From positions 124,001-188,000 of the forward strand of contig JBDVBY010000011.1 in NCBI GenBank assembly GCA_039942715.1: a DNA stretch of 64,000 bases, read 5' to 3'. The notes under the pieces were generated by a model. The model searched no databases and was not told where the DNA came from. It saw only the letters and a list, made by a program, of their open reading frames with translations. The stretch is from JABDJX01 sp039942715 (GTDB taxonomy: Bacteria > Pseudomonadota > Alphaproteobacteria > Rhodobacterales > Rhodobacteraceae). Shown piece after piece: positions 32,185-40,136 of the stretch (the stretch's first letter is position 1; every line of letters starts with the position of its first letter). Made by a program: the position numbers and the translations under genes.

Positions 32185-33483
32185 ATGCCAGTGATTGTGT
32201 CCCGCTTAAGTGTTCTTGCTTTGTGTTTTGCTGGTGCTGCTGTGCAGGCAAAGCCTTTGATTTCAAGCTCGGAAGAAACAGCTGCGCGCATCTGTATGGC
32301 GCGAGAGTTGGAACCAAAACGCATCGTCGAAGCCTGCGATGTCGCCTTAGGTGAGGCTGGCCTGACGCTTGCCCAACGCGTCGATATGATGGTTGCCCGC
32401 GGGGATGGATTGTTCTGGCAGGATCACTTTGTCGAGGCTGCAAATAGCTATCGTGCTGCTACCGGTATCGATCCTGCAGCAACAGATGCTTGGAACGGCC
32501 TTGGTTGGGCACTTTGGGAAACTGATGGCGATGCTGCAGCACTTGAAGCGTTTGAAGCCTCATTGAAAGTGGATGTTTCGGTGCAGGGTCTTGGCGGCAA
32601 GGCCGCCACAGCCCGCCGGTCTGGTGTGATCAGCAACGAAGAAGCGCGCACGCTTTTGAACGCCGCTTTGGCAATTGATCCTGACTATATCTGGGCGGTG
32701 CGCGAGCTTGGCTGGAGCCATATCGAAGACCGTAATTACAGCGATGCAAAACTGGCCTTCCGCGAGGCACTGGACATCGAACCACAAGACGTGAATGCGC
32801 GCTACGGTTTGGGCCGTGCCAAGCTGTCGACTGGCGCTGCAGAAGAAGCATTGACCATCTTCAACGATGCATTGGCCGATGCTCCCGAGGATTTCTCGCT
32901 CAAAGTCTATCGAATCATCGCTCTGCGCAATTTGGACCGTAACGCGCAGGCCTTGCGTCACGCCAATCGCTTGATCGCTGAAAATCCGGATCGCTCGTCT
33001 GGCTACATCGAACGTGGCTTGTCTTTGGTAGCACTTGAGCGCCGCGCTGAGGCAATTGAAACTTATCAGGTGGCGGAAAAGAAAATTGGACCAGACAACG
33101 CAATTCTGTACTGGTACGCCGATGCGCTCAGCACGGATGGGCGTTTTCAGGAAGCCTTGCAGGTCATTGACCGTGGTCTCACCCTCGATAAGGCAGATTA
33201 CTCGGATCACCTTTTGAAAAGCTATATCGCGTTGGAGTTGGAAAACTACCCATTGGCGCGCAAAGCCGCCGAAGACTCCCTAGCCACCGGTGTTAACGAC
33301 CCATGGGCGCATTACTACATCGCTATTACTATGGTGCATGATGGAGCTGTGAACGAAGCAGTCACTCAGTTTTCAACTGCGATGGCCGCTGGTCTGCCAC
33401 AACACCGTGTTGGAGCCTTTGCCCGTGAGCTTATCAGCGCTGGCAAATATGTTGAGGCCGCCCAGCTTCGTTTGAATTTCTGA
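32185..33483 (+). CDS. Periplasmic TPR-repeat protein
   Basis: The 432-residue protein has a signal peptide (VSRLSVLALCFAGAAVQA) followed by roughly eight tetratricopeptide repeats from about residue 70 to the end. They show the W-LG-Y-A-P consensus, for example DAWNGLGWALWETDGDAAALEAF and WAVRELGWSHIEDRNYSDAKLAF. TPR proteins act as scaffolds for protein-protein contacts; no enzymatic domain is seen. GGAG at 32179 is too near ATG 32185, so a GTG at 32191 could be the true start. It is flanked by divergent msrB and tRNA-Trp. Confidence 0.85.
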   Translation: MPVIVSRLSVLALCFAGAAVQAKPLISSSEETAARICMARELEPKRIVEACDVALGEAGLTLAQRVDMMVARGDGLFWQDHFVEAANSYRAATGIDPAATDAWNGLGWALWETDGDAAALEAFEASLKVDVSVQGLGGKAATARRSGVISNEEARTLLNAALAIDPDYIWAVRELGWSHIEDRNYSDAKLAFREALDIEPQDVNARYGLGRAKLSTGAAEEALTIFNDALADAPEDFSLKVYRIIALRNLDRNAQALRHANRLIAENPDRSSGYIERGLSLVALERRAEAIETYQVAEKKIGPDNAILYWYADALSTDGRFQEALQVIDRGLTLDKADYSDHLLKSYIALELENYPLARKAAEDSLATGVNDPWAHYYIAITMVHDGAVNEAVTQFSTAMAAGLPQHRVGAFARELISAGKYVEAAQLRLNF

Positions 33484-33533
33484 TCTTCGTCCTTGATTCC
33501 GGTTCCACACGGGGCTAATCACGCGTTGGCCTT

Positions 33534-33609
33534 AGGGGTATAGCTCAGTTGGTAGAGCGACGGTCTCCAAAACCGTAGGTCTGGAGTTCGAGTCTCCATG
33601 CCCCTGCCA
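33534..33609 (+). tRNA. tRNA-Trp (CCA anticodon)
   Basis: A complete 76-nt tRNA with encoded CCA: acceptor AGGGGTA pairs with TGCCCCT, the D-arm is GCTCAGTTGGTAGAGC, the anticodon loop CTCCAAA presents CCA, and the T-arm contains GTTCGAGTC. It stands just before secE, the classical bacterial order. Confidence 0.98.
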
Positions 33610-33690
33610 TTTCATCGAAGTGACGCGAACCACTCTTGAATTTGGCGCGCACGCCGCGTATCTGCCACTGCGACAGTTAAGGGAAAGCCA

Positions 33691-33885
33691 ATGGCCACCA
33701 ATCCAGTTCAGTTCGTCCAGCAAGTCCGTGCTGAAGTTGCCAAAGTCGTCTGGCCAACGCGCCGCGAAGTGGTTTTGACGTCGCTGATGGTGTTTGCTTT
33801 GGCGCTTGTCACCGCGGCTTTCTTCTTTCTCATTGATTTTCTGATCCGTCAGGGTCTGCAGGGCATACTGACGTTCTTCGGCTAA
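33691..33885 (+). CDS. secE: Preprotein translocase subunit SecE
   Basis: SecE clamps SecY in the inner-membrane translocon. The 64-residue protein is the short single-helix form. The conserved amphipathic segment is VRAEVAKVVWPTRREVV (residues 12-28), followed by one transmembrane helix (TSLMVFALALVTAAFFFLIDF). AAGGGAAAG precedes the ATG. It follows tRNA-Trp as usual, but nusG, which normally comes next, lies 2.6 kb downstream beyond two unrelated genes. Confidence 0.97.
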   Translation: MATNPVQFVQQVRAEVAKVVWPTRREVVLTSLMVFALALVTAAFFFLIDFLIRQGLQGILTFFG

Positions 33886-33973
33886 GCTCGGACTTTTCTT
33901 CTTAATTACAAATTCTTGTCGTATTTCGCGGTAAAATTCAGGCTATTTCGAAGCTTTGAATTGATAGGCAAAG

Positions 33974-35365
33974 ATGCCCCGCAATCCGCCTCCGTTGGCA
34001 CAACCCGCCATTACGATCACCTATGACTATCAGAAGTCGGTTGATCCATGCCCGATACTATTCGGCGGTGCGCCGCAGCTTCCAGACGCGTTGGACTGGC
34101 CTCTAAATCGCGAGGGTCGGCCGATGCACTTTTTCGCACAGGTCGACTTGGGGCTTTTGCCGAGGTCAATGGAGCAAGCCGATCAAACATTTTTGATGCC
34201 TGACTTTCCCAAAAAGGGAACGCTGTTTTTCTTTCTCCCACTCGAAGGAGACATGATCTTTATGGACGGTGCCAAGGTGCTCTTCGCACCCGAAGGTGCC
34301 GGAGGGTGCGAACGCCCGCCGCCGGATGAAATCCCCTTGATCGAGGATGACTCCTACATTGATACAGCCGAAGTCATCCCGGATAGAACGATGCTTAAGC
34401 GGCAGTATGGTGCGGTGCACACCTATTTGTCCTACCGCGCGGAGAACCCGCTTTGGCGAAATATGGAGCGCCCTAGCAATCCGCAAGAGGTGTACGAGCG
34501 CGACTTGGCTTACGCCGCTCAGATGAAATCACTTGGCGTCGAATATCATGTGCCATTACCTGATCCGGAGGCGGTTTTTGAGCCAATCTACGAGGAAATA
34601 CCAACTTGGTTCCAAGGTTCGTTTCAGCGCGGTGTGTTTCAATGGACGTGGGAATATATCTTTGAGTTTTCCAAACGTGCGCATGCCAAATGCTATGATT
34701 TACCGGTTCAGGTGATCGAAGATCACAACGATCAGGTGTCTCCGCGCTATCGCAGATACATCAACAAGATGAAGCAAAAAAAGACGGAAATTCTGGCGGA
34801 AACATTAGATGGGAAGTCAGGTTGGTGGCAGAAGACAGCGGGCGACCACGTGCCGTCGACTGACATCAGAACAGATGTGCAATTTAAACGTTGGATGCAC
34901 TATGCCCGCCAAAACCAAAACAAGCTGATGTCTGATGATGACAAGCGTGCTTTTGTCGTCATGCTTCAGAAAATCAAGTGCGACGCTGACAGAGATGCTC
35001 CGGCAAACCTGGCAGCACTGGCGCGTGTTGGCCACGCATATGAAGGCTGGGACGTTTACATGATCTGCAAAGACGCCTTCAAGGAAATCGCGCACGAGCG
35101 TTCAGACCTTCACCCTGGTCGAAATGCCGAGCCACAGTTTAATTTTGGCGACACGGACACCCGACAGCTTCAGATGTTTGGGCTTGGTTACGTGCTTCAA
35201 AGGGCTCCGATTGAACACGAAGACAAGGTGCTGTTGCTGCAGCTAAGCAATGCGTGCGGCGTGAACTACGGCGACGTCGATATGATCTTGCAAGTTTGGA
35301 TCACGCACGACGATCTTGCCGCTGGGCGGTTTGACAACATCATTTCCACTTTGGACATGAGCTAG
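33974..35365 (+). CDS. DUF1963 (YwqG-like) family protein
   Basis: The 463-residue protein carries the N-terminal pattern of the DUF1963/YwqG family: FGGAPQLPDALDWPLNREG, then FFAQVDLGLLP and GTLFFFLPLEG. The C-terminal end (DKVLLLQLSNACG-YGDVDMILQVWIT, then DDLAAGRFDNI) closes the same fold after a long charged insert between about residues 170 and 390. The biochemical role of the family is unknown. No signal peptide or membrane helix is present. It sits between secE and a convergent epimerase gene, with which it shares the four-base CTAG stop overlap. Confidence 0.8.
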   Translation: MPRNPPPLAQPAITITYDYQKSVDPCPILFGGAPQLPDALDWPLNREGRPMHFFAQVDLGLLPRSMEQADQTFLMPDFPKKGTLFFFLPLEGDMIFMDGAKVLFAPEGAGGCERPPPDEIPLIEDDSYIDTAEVIPDRTMLKRQYGAVHTYLSYRAENPLWRNMERPSNPQEVYERDLAYAAQMKSLGVEYHVPLPDPEAVFEPIYEEIPTWFQGSFQRGVFQWTWEYIFEFSKRAHAKCYDLPVQVIEDHNDQVSPRYRRYINKMKQKKTEILAETLDGKSGWWQKTAGDHVPSTDIRTDVQFKRWMHYARQNQNKLMSDDDKRAFVVMLQKIKCDADRDAPANLAALARVGHAYEGWDVYMICKDAFKEIAHERSDLHPGRNAEPQFNFGDTDTRQLQMFGLGYVLQRAPIEHEDKVLLLQLSNACGVNYGDVDMILQVWITHDDLAAGRFDNIISTLDMS

Positions 35366-36339
35366 CGATCCAACTGGGACAAATCGATTTTTCCAGCCTC
35401 AACAAGGCTGCGATAGGCCGCGATGTCTTGCTCGATGGAAGTGCGCAGAGGCGTATGCTGTATGTCACCGATCAAGGCTCGCAAACCGCTGTCATCAAGG
35501 TCGGCGTCCACTGGCAGAGGTGTGTCGGCATCGAAAGTGATCTGGGCTCCGGGAACCATGTCAGTAAGCAGCTCAACAAAATCACCAACCGACATTACGT
35601 CGTAGCGTTGGTTACAGGCAAAAGCTCCCTCAACTTGCGCATCCGCACAATCAATAAACGCCTGGGCAACATCTGACGCATGCTGCAACGCAACCTGACC
35701 CCCAAAGCGAATGTGGAACGGTTTGCCAATCGCCGCCGCAAGAATCGCTTTCGCAAAATCAGCCGTCACCCCTTGATCGCGCCCAATGCCGAACACCGAG
35801 TGCGGACGCAGACCAATGCTGCCCACGTCCCAATCCTGCGCATAAATGCGGGCTGTTCCCTCATTGGCGACTTTGTATACACCGTATAGCGTCGCCGGGT
35901 TGGGCAGCACACTGTCGTCAAGCGGATAGCTTTCATAACTATTCGCAGGTCCCAGAACGGCGATAGAGCTGGCGTATGCGATGCTTTTGATACCAGCCGC
36001 ACGCGCAGCTTCAAAAACATTCACAGTACCGTCCACGTTCACTGCGGCTCCAAGTGCAGGGTTTGCGCGACAAAACGGAATTTGCAGGCCCGCCAGATGG
36101 ACAATGCGGTCAACACCCTCATTCGCTACAAGATCAGCCACCGCTTTTGTGTCGGTCACATCAAGCGAGGCCCATGTCATTTGTCCAAGCGTTTCATCAG
36201 ACATCAGCAATCGCGGGCGCACTGGATCATCCCCCAAATCGGTAGCGATGATGCGATCCCCTCGTGCGGCCAGATGCTTAAGCACCCAAGAGCCAATGCA
36301 CCCCATCGATCCTGTGACGAGATATGTGTGGTCTGACAT
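35362..36339 (-). CDS. NAD-dependent epimerase/dehydratase (extended SDR)
   Basis: The 325-residue protein is an extended short-chain dehydrogenase. The cofactor motif is VTGSMGCIGSWVLKHL (residues 8-23). The acidic residue in IIATDLGDD suggests NAD. The active site is ASSIAV (Ser) with YGVYKVANE (Tyr and Lys). Such enzymes act on nucleotide sugars or on small alcohols; the substrate is not clear. It is the only minus-strand gene between secE and nusG, so it cannot belong to that operon and was probably inserted or rearranged into it. Confidence 0.9.
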   Translation of the reverse strand: MSDHTYLVTGSMGCIGSWVLKHLAARGDRIIATDLGDDPVRPRLLMSDETLGQMTWASLDVTDTKAVADLVANEGVDRIVHLAGLQIPFCRANPALGAAVNVDGTVNVFEAARAAGIKSIAYASSIAVLGPANSYESYPLDDSVLPNPATLYGVYKVANEGTARIYAQDWDVGSIGLRPHSVFGIGRDQGVTADFAKAILAAAIGKPFHIRFGGQVALQHASDVAQAFIDCADAQVEGAFACNQRYDVMSVGDFVELLTDMVPGAQITFDADTPLPVDADLDDSGLRALIGDIQHTPLRTSIEQDIAAYRSLVEAGKIDLSQLDR

Positions 36340-36555
36340 GGCTTCCCCCGCGTGCGCGTAAATATATGACGAGACACACCGTCATAGAGCAGCTTCAATT
36401 TGGCAAGGGCGAAGGCTCTTGAAAGCTGCGCCCAAGCGTTGTATCCCGCGCAGAACTTCCCGACAGTACGATGGTTAAACAAGCGACAAGCGGGTCGCGC
36501 CGGGAAAGACATGGACGCGAGTGATTCTCGCCAAAGAATTGGAAAAGGACGGGCA

Positions 36556-37089
36556 ATGGCCAAACGTTGGTATTCTGTAAGTGTGCTGTCGAACTTTGAG
36601 AAAAAGGTTGCAGAACAGATTCGCCATTCGGTCGTCGATCAAGGTCTTGAGGATCAGATCGAAGAAGTGCTGGTTCCTACCGAAGAAGTTATTGAAATCC
36701 GTCGCGGTAAAAAGGTAACTGCCGAGCGGCGCTTTATGCCCGGCTATGTTCTGGTGCGCATGGAGATGTCTGATGAAGGCTATCACCTGATCACATCGAT
36801 CAACCGCGTCACTGGTTTTCTTGGCCCACAAGGGCGCCCAATGCCAATGCGCGATGCCGAGGTCCAGGCGATTCTGGGTCGCGTCGAAGAAGGCGAGGCT
36901 GCACCAAAGCTGCTGATCTCTTTCGATGTGGGCGAGCAGGTCAAGGTAAACGACGGTCCATTCGAGGATTTCGATGGTACTGTGGAAGAGGTCGACGAAG
37001 ACAACCAGCGTCTGAAAGTGACCGTTTCGATCTTTGGACGAGCCACGCCAGTCGAGCTTGAGTTTACGCAGGTGTCCAAACAGGGATAA
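36556..37089 (+). CDS. nusG: Transcription termination/antitermination protein NusG
   Basis: NusG binds RNA polymerase, suppresses pausing, and links it to Rho or the ribosome. ATG 36556 has AAGGACGGG upstream and gives 177 residues; a frame open from 36400 was rejected. The N-terminal domain starts MAKRWYSVSVLSNFEKKVAEQI and includes RRFMPGYVLVRM. The C-terminal KOW motif is VNDGPFEDFDGTVEEVD. It precedes rplK-rplA with one hypothetical gene between. Confidence 0.98.
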   Translation: MAKRWYSVSVLSNFEKKVAEQIRHSVVDQGLEDQIEEVLVPTEEVIEIRRGKKVTAERRFMPGYVLVRMEMSDEGYHLITSINRVTGFLGPQGRPMPMRDAEVQAILGRVEEGEAAPKLLISFDVGEQVKVNDGPFEDFDGTVEEVDEDNQRLKVTVSIFGRATPVELEFTQVSKQG

Positions 37090-37137
37090 ACTGGCGTTAC
37101 GCCCGGGATGAAGCGGATGAGAATCTAATTTGTTGCC

Positions 37138-37584
37138 ATGGACAGTGACTTAACTGCAGAAGATATTGCTGAAGAGCTCCTGTATCGAACGGGTAATACG
37201 CTCGTTGCCAATGATATCGGGAAGATCGCTGACTGCTTTATCGTTCCACAATACATGGAAACACTGCTGGGCAGCCGGTTGATCGAGTCAAAAGAAGCTG
37301 TGGAGCAGGTGATTATCAGTATCCGACAGTATCTTACAGACAACGACTTGGTTGATCCCGTTCGAACGGTTGTGTCTGCCGAGTTTCTTGACGGTGACAC
37401 TGTAGGTTCAACCCACGTGTCGCGTTTGATACGCACCGATGGAGAACTTTTTCGTGCGCCGTACCCGGTTTATTCGATAATTCGGCGTGTGGGTGACGAC
37501 TGGAAGATCGCGTCTTCTTCTTACGCAATTCTAGATGCGCCGGACCATAACAGGGCTCTCAATCCTAACCTGCCAAAAGAATGA
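37138..37584 (+). CDS. Hypothetical protein, possible NTF2-like fold
   Basis: The 148-residue protein is not recognised. It starts with an acidic helix (SDLTAEDIAEELLYRTGNTLV), has a central helix (ESKEAVEQVIISIRQYL), and ends with alternating strands (VYSIIRRVGDDWKIASSSYAI). That layout resembles SnoaL/NTF2-like proteins, which bind small molecules, but there is no clear catalytic residue set. There is no signal peptide. It lies between nusG and rplK; the ribosome-binding site is weak. Confidence 0.65.
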   Translation: MDSDLTAEDIAEELLYRTGNTLVANDIGKIADCFIVPQYMETLLGSRLIESKEAVEQVIISIRQYLTDNDLVDPVRTVVSAEFLDGDTVGSTHVSRLIRTDGELFRAPYPVYSIIRRVGDDWKIASSSYAILDAPDHNRALNPNLPKE

Positions 37585-37949
37585 TCTGACACCGTTTCAC
37601 CGGTGATTAACCTTGCTTAACGTGCGGCCCAATATCAGCGTATTCGGTCCAAATACCGATGCTCTGCACCGACGTGATACCGATGCAATACCGACGTTAA
37701 ACCGAAACTGTCCAAACGTCTCCAAACGCATAAAAGCAAGGCGTTTATACTTTTTGCGCCATACAAGGCCCAAACCATCGCTCGCCGCGTTAAGACACTT
37801 GCCACAAAGCCTTGAAACGTGTAGCCCGCGACAGTCTCCCAATGGGGGATTCACATGTGGAAGGCGCAGGCATCGCGATGCACCAAACCGGACCACATCA
37901 ACCATAGCTTGGCGACGCGTCGCTTAAGTGTTGAGAAAGGAGGCCAGTC
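37585..37949 (+). promoter_or_regulatory. Leader region of rplK-rplA
   Basis: This 365-bp stretch has no convincing gene; an open frame from 37613 to 37927 has non-protein-like composition and no ribosome-binding site. It starts with a CACCGGTG palindrome, contains a helically phased repeat array (described separately), and ends with a strong AAAGGAGG site for rplK. A promoter for the ribosomal protein operon is expected here, but I cannot place -35 and -10 boxes reliably. Confidence 0.5.
37655..37728 (+). repeat. Phased ACCGA direct-repeat array before rplK
   Basis: ACCGA begins at 37655, 37668, 37679, 37690 and 37701, so the last four copies are spaced exactly 11 bases. Most copies extend to ACCGAYG. 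Two copies of CCAAACG then follow at 37712 and 37722, ten bases apart. Spacing of about one helical turn puts all copies on the same DNA face, as for cooperative protein binding. The binding protein is unknown. Confidence 0.6.
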
Positions 37950-38378
37950 ATGGCCAAAAAAGTAGCGGGCACCATGAAGCTTCAGGTGCCAGCCGGACAA
38001 GCAAACCCATCCCCACCAGTGGGACCAGCATTGGGTCAGCGCGGCATCAACATCATGGAATTCTGTAAAGCGTTTAACGCCAAATCAGCAGACCTAGAGC
38101 CGGGCGCACCATGCCCGACCATCATCACCTATTATCAGGACAAGTCCTTCTCGATGGACATCAAGACACCCCCTGCGTCTTACTTCCTGAAAAAAGCTGC
38201 CAAACTGAAATCTGGCGCAAGCACACCAAGCCGCGAAATCGTTGGCACAGTCACCTCCAAGCAGGTTCGTGAAATTGCAGAAGCCAAGATGAAAGACCTC
38301 AGCGCAAACGACGTTGAGCAGGCAATGAAAATCATCCTGGGCTCTGCCCGGTCGATGGGTATCGAGGTGAAAGGGTAA
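37950..38378 (+). CDS. rplK: 50S ribosomal protein L11
   Basis: L11 forms the GTPase-associated centre with 23S rRNA and is needed for RelA-dependent stringent signalling. The protein has 142 residues. The N-terminal domain contains KLQVPAGQANPSPPVGPALGQRGINIMEFC, and the C-terminal rRNA-binding domain includes the family motif KIILGSARSMGIEV. A strong AAAGGAGG site precedes the ATG. Only three bases separate its stop from rplA. Confidence 0.99.
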   Translation: MAKKVAGTMKLQVPAGQANPSPPVGPALGQRGINIMEFCKAFNAKSADLEPGAPCPTIITYYQDKSFSMDIKTPPASYFLKKAAKLKSGASTPSREIVGTVTSKQVREIAEAKMKDLSANDVEQAMKIILGSARSMGIEVKG

Positions 38379-38381
38379 ATC

Positions 38382-39077
38382 ATGGCACTAGGAAAAAGAA
38401 CCCGCGCTGCTCGTGAAGCCTTTGCTGGCCACTCGGACGTCACCGTGGAAGAAGCCGTTGCACTGGTAAAGGCAAATGCCAAAACCAAGTTCGACGAAAC
38501 CGTCGATATCGTAATGTGTCTTGGCATTGACCCGCGCCACGCTGACCAGATGGTTCGCGGCTCGGTCAACCTGCCAAACGGCACTGGTAAATCGGTACGC
38601 GTTGCAGTGTTCGCACGTGGCGCGAAGGCTGACGAAGCCACAGCCGCTGGCGCTGACGTTGTCGGAGCCGAGGACCTGATGGAAACCGTGCAAGGCGGCA
38701 AGATCGATTTTGATCGCTGCATTGCCACGCCTGATATGATGCCAATCGTTGGCCGTCTAGGTAAGGTTCTGGGTCCACGCAACCTGATGCCAAACCCTAA
38801 AATCGGCACAGTGACCATGGACGTCAAAGAGGCCGTGGAAGCAGCCAAAGGCGGTCAAGTTCAGTACAAAGCTGAAAAAGGCGGCGTTGTGCACGCGGGT
38901 GTTGGTAAAGCGTCTTTTGACGAAGCCAAGCTGGTTGAGAACGTGCGCGCATTTGTTGACTCGGTGCAAAAAGCCAAGCCTGCAGGCGCGAAAGGTTCTT
39001 ACATGCAGAAGGTTGCGATCAGCTCAACCATGGGACCAAGCGTGACAATCGACGTGCCAAACGCCACTGGCAACTAA
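38382..39077 (+). CDS. rplA: 50S ribosomal protein L1
   Basis: L1 forms the mobile L1 stalk that helps release deacylated tRNA, and in many bacteria it represses its own rplKA message. The protein has 231 residues. Recognised segments are KFDETVDIVMCLGIDPRHADQMVRG near residue 50, the signature GKVLGPRNLMPNPKIGTVT (about residues 128-146), and the C-terminal KGSYMQKVAISSTMGPSV. It ends the ribosomal pair: a terminator follows and rplJ-rplL are not in the window. Confidence 0.99.
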   Translation: MALGKRTRAAREAFAGHSDVTVEEAVALVKANAKTKFDETVDIVMCLGIDPRHADQMVRGSVNLPNGTGKSVRVAVFARGAKADEATAAGADVVGAEDLMETVQGGKIDFDRCIATPDMMPIVGRLGKVLGPRNLMPNPKIGTVTMDVKEAVEAAKGGQVQYKAEKGGVVHAGVGKASFDEAKLVENVRAFVDSVQKAKPAGAKGSYMQKVAISSTMGPSVTIDVPNATGN

Positions 39078-39099
39078 GCGTTACGCAAATGAATCACGT

Positions 39100-39125
39100 A
39101 AGCGGCAGGCAGTGGCCTGCCGTTT
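39100..39125 (+). terminator. Rho-independent terminator after rplA
   Basis: AAGCGGCAGGC (39100-39110) and GCCTGCCGTTT (39115-39125) form an 11-base stem with one G-U and an AGTG loop. It lies 22 bases after the rplA stop. The arm ends in TTT, followed by GCATTTGG, so the U-run is modest. Confidence 0.7.
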
Positions 39126-39172
39126 GCATTTGGAGCCACAGCGCTTAGATAGAAATCTAGGAGGTGGTTTGC

Positions 39173-39427
39173 ATGTTCTTTTCATTCTGGGGTTCTTTGA
39201 TCATCGGCGGGATCGTCGCGTATCTAGCCGAGAAGTGGAACATGACGCATCATGGCGTTCTGCAGGCGATCATCATTGCTTTGGGCGGTGTCATCCTATT
39301 GTTTATGGTGCGGATCATGTTTGGGCTGTCTTTCGGCACACATGGTGTAAACGCAATCATTGGCGCGGCGGGTGCTTTGATCCTGATCCCATCCGAAGCA
39401 ATAGCCCGTAAGCGCAAGCGCAAGTAG
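39173..39427 (+). CDS. Small membrane protein, possibly GlsB/YeaQ-like
   Basis: The 84-residue protein starts at ATG 39173 with AGGAGGTGG ideally placed upstream; a GTG at 39164 lies inside that site. There are three hydrophobic segments (SLIIGGIVAYLA, AIIIALGGVILLFMVRIMF, AIIGAAGALILIP) and a very basic tail (RKRKRK). The Gly-rich helices resemble transglycosylase-associated GlsB/YeaQ proteins, but the match is weak. Function is unknown. It ends five bases before the convergent protease gene. Confidence 0.7.
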   Translation: MFFSFWGSLIIGGIVAYLAEKWNMTHHGVLQAIIIALGGVILLFMVRIMFGLSFGTHGVNAIIGAAGALILIPSEAIARKRKRK

Positions 39428-39432
39428 TCTAG

Positions 39433-40107
39433 TTATTCTGCAGGCTTTGGTGCGTTGATCAGGTCTAATAATGGCGGCAATCGTAAGGCCACGTCAGACG
39501 CGTGCGCGATCGGCCGATCGAATAGGCGTGAGCTACTCGAGATAATCGCAACAAGTTCCAAACCGTCTTTCGTCTTGCGCAAAACCGGCGCGCCGCTTTC
39601 ACCGCCCTGAACTTTGCAGGCCAGTGTCACCAAGCCTTGCACCCCTACGATCACCTTGCACGGCCTTTGACGAGGTTTGATGCTGCCATCACGCCGCCAA
39701 CTGACAATGTACAGCGTCTCACCAGGTTCGGCTTCACGTCCTGGCGGAATAGGTGTGGCGCGTGCTGCTGGCACAGGCGCTTCAAGCCGCGCAATCGCCA
39801 GATCAAAGCGAAGCTTCCAAAGTGTACGATCTTGCGTCAGCTGGTACATCGGATGCTGAAAGATCTTAACCAAAGCGTGACGCACGCGGTTGATTTTTCC
39901 GTCGCCTGGCCTGAATGCAAATGTTGTGCTGTCCGGAGAGATGCAGTGCGCGGCACTTAGTACAAGATCAGGCGCTACCAAAATACCAGAGCAGCCACCG
40001 TCACTGACCGTACTTTCAACGCGCCCCACTGCTCCAATTTGGCTCGCAAGCGCCGGCGAGGCGAAGCAAAGTAAAAGGATAACAGCACGGATTAGCATGC
40101 GCACCAT
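39433..40107 (-). CDS. Secreted trypsin-like serine protease
   Basis: The 224-residue protein has a signal peptide (LIRAVILLLCFASPALAS) and a chymotrypsin-fold domain (MEROPS family S1). The catalytic triad is complete: His in LVLSAAHC, Asp in RFDLAIARL, and Ser in GGESGAPVL. Cys residues flank the His and Ser as in S1 enzymes. It is likely active in the periplasm or outside the cell. A paralogue follows upstream 29 bp away on the same strand, so the two probably share a transcript. ATG 40107 is used; ATG 40098 is also possible. Confidence 0.88.
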   Translation of the reverse strand: MVRMLIRAVILLLCFASPALASQIGAVGRVESTVSDGGCSGILVAPDLVLSAAHCISPDSTTFAFRPGDGKINRVRHALVKIFQHPMYQLTQDRTLWKLRFDLAIARLEAPVPAARATPIPPGREAEPGETLYIVSWRRDGSIKPRQRPCKVIVGVQGLVTLACKVQGGESGAPVLRKTKDGLELVAIISSSSRLFDRPIAHASDVALRLPPLLDLINAPKPAE

Positions 40108-40136
40108 GTCAGCCGGGTTTCGGTGCGAGGGTCAAG

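Noticed and set aside
37613..37927. 104-codon open frame in the rplK leader
   Set aside because: Composition is not protein-like, there is no ribosome-binding site, and it runs over the ACCGA repeats and the presumed promoter.
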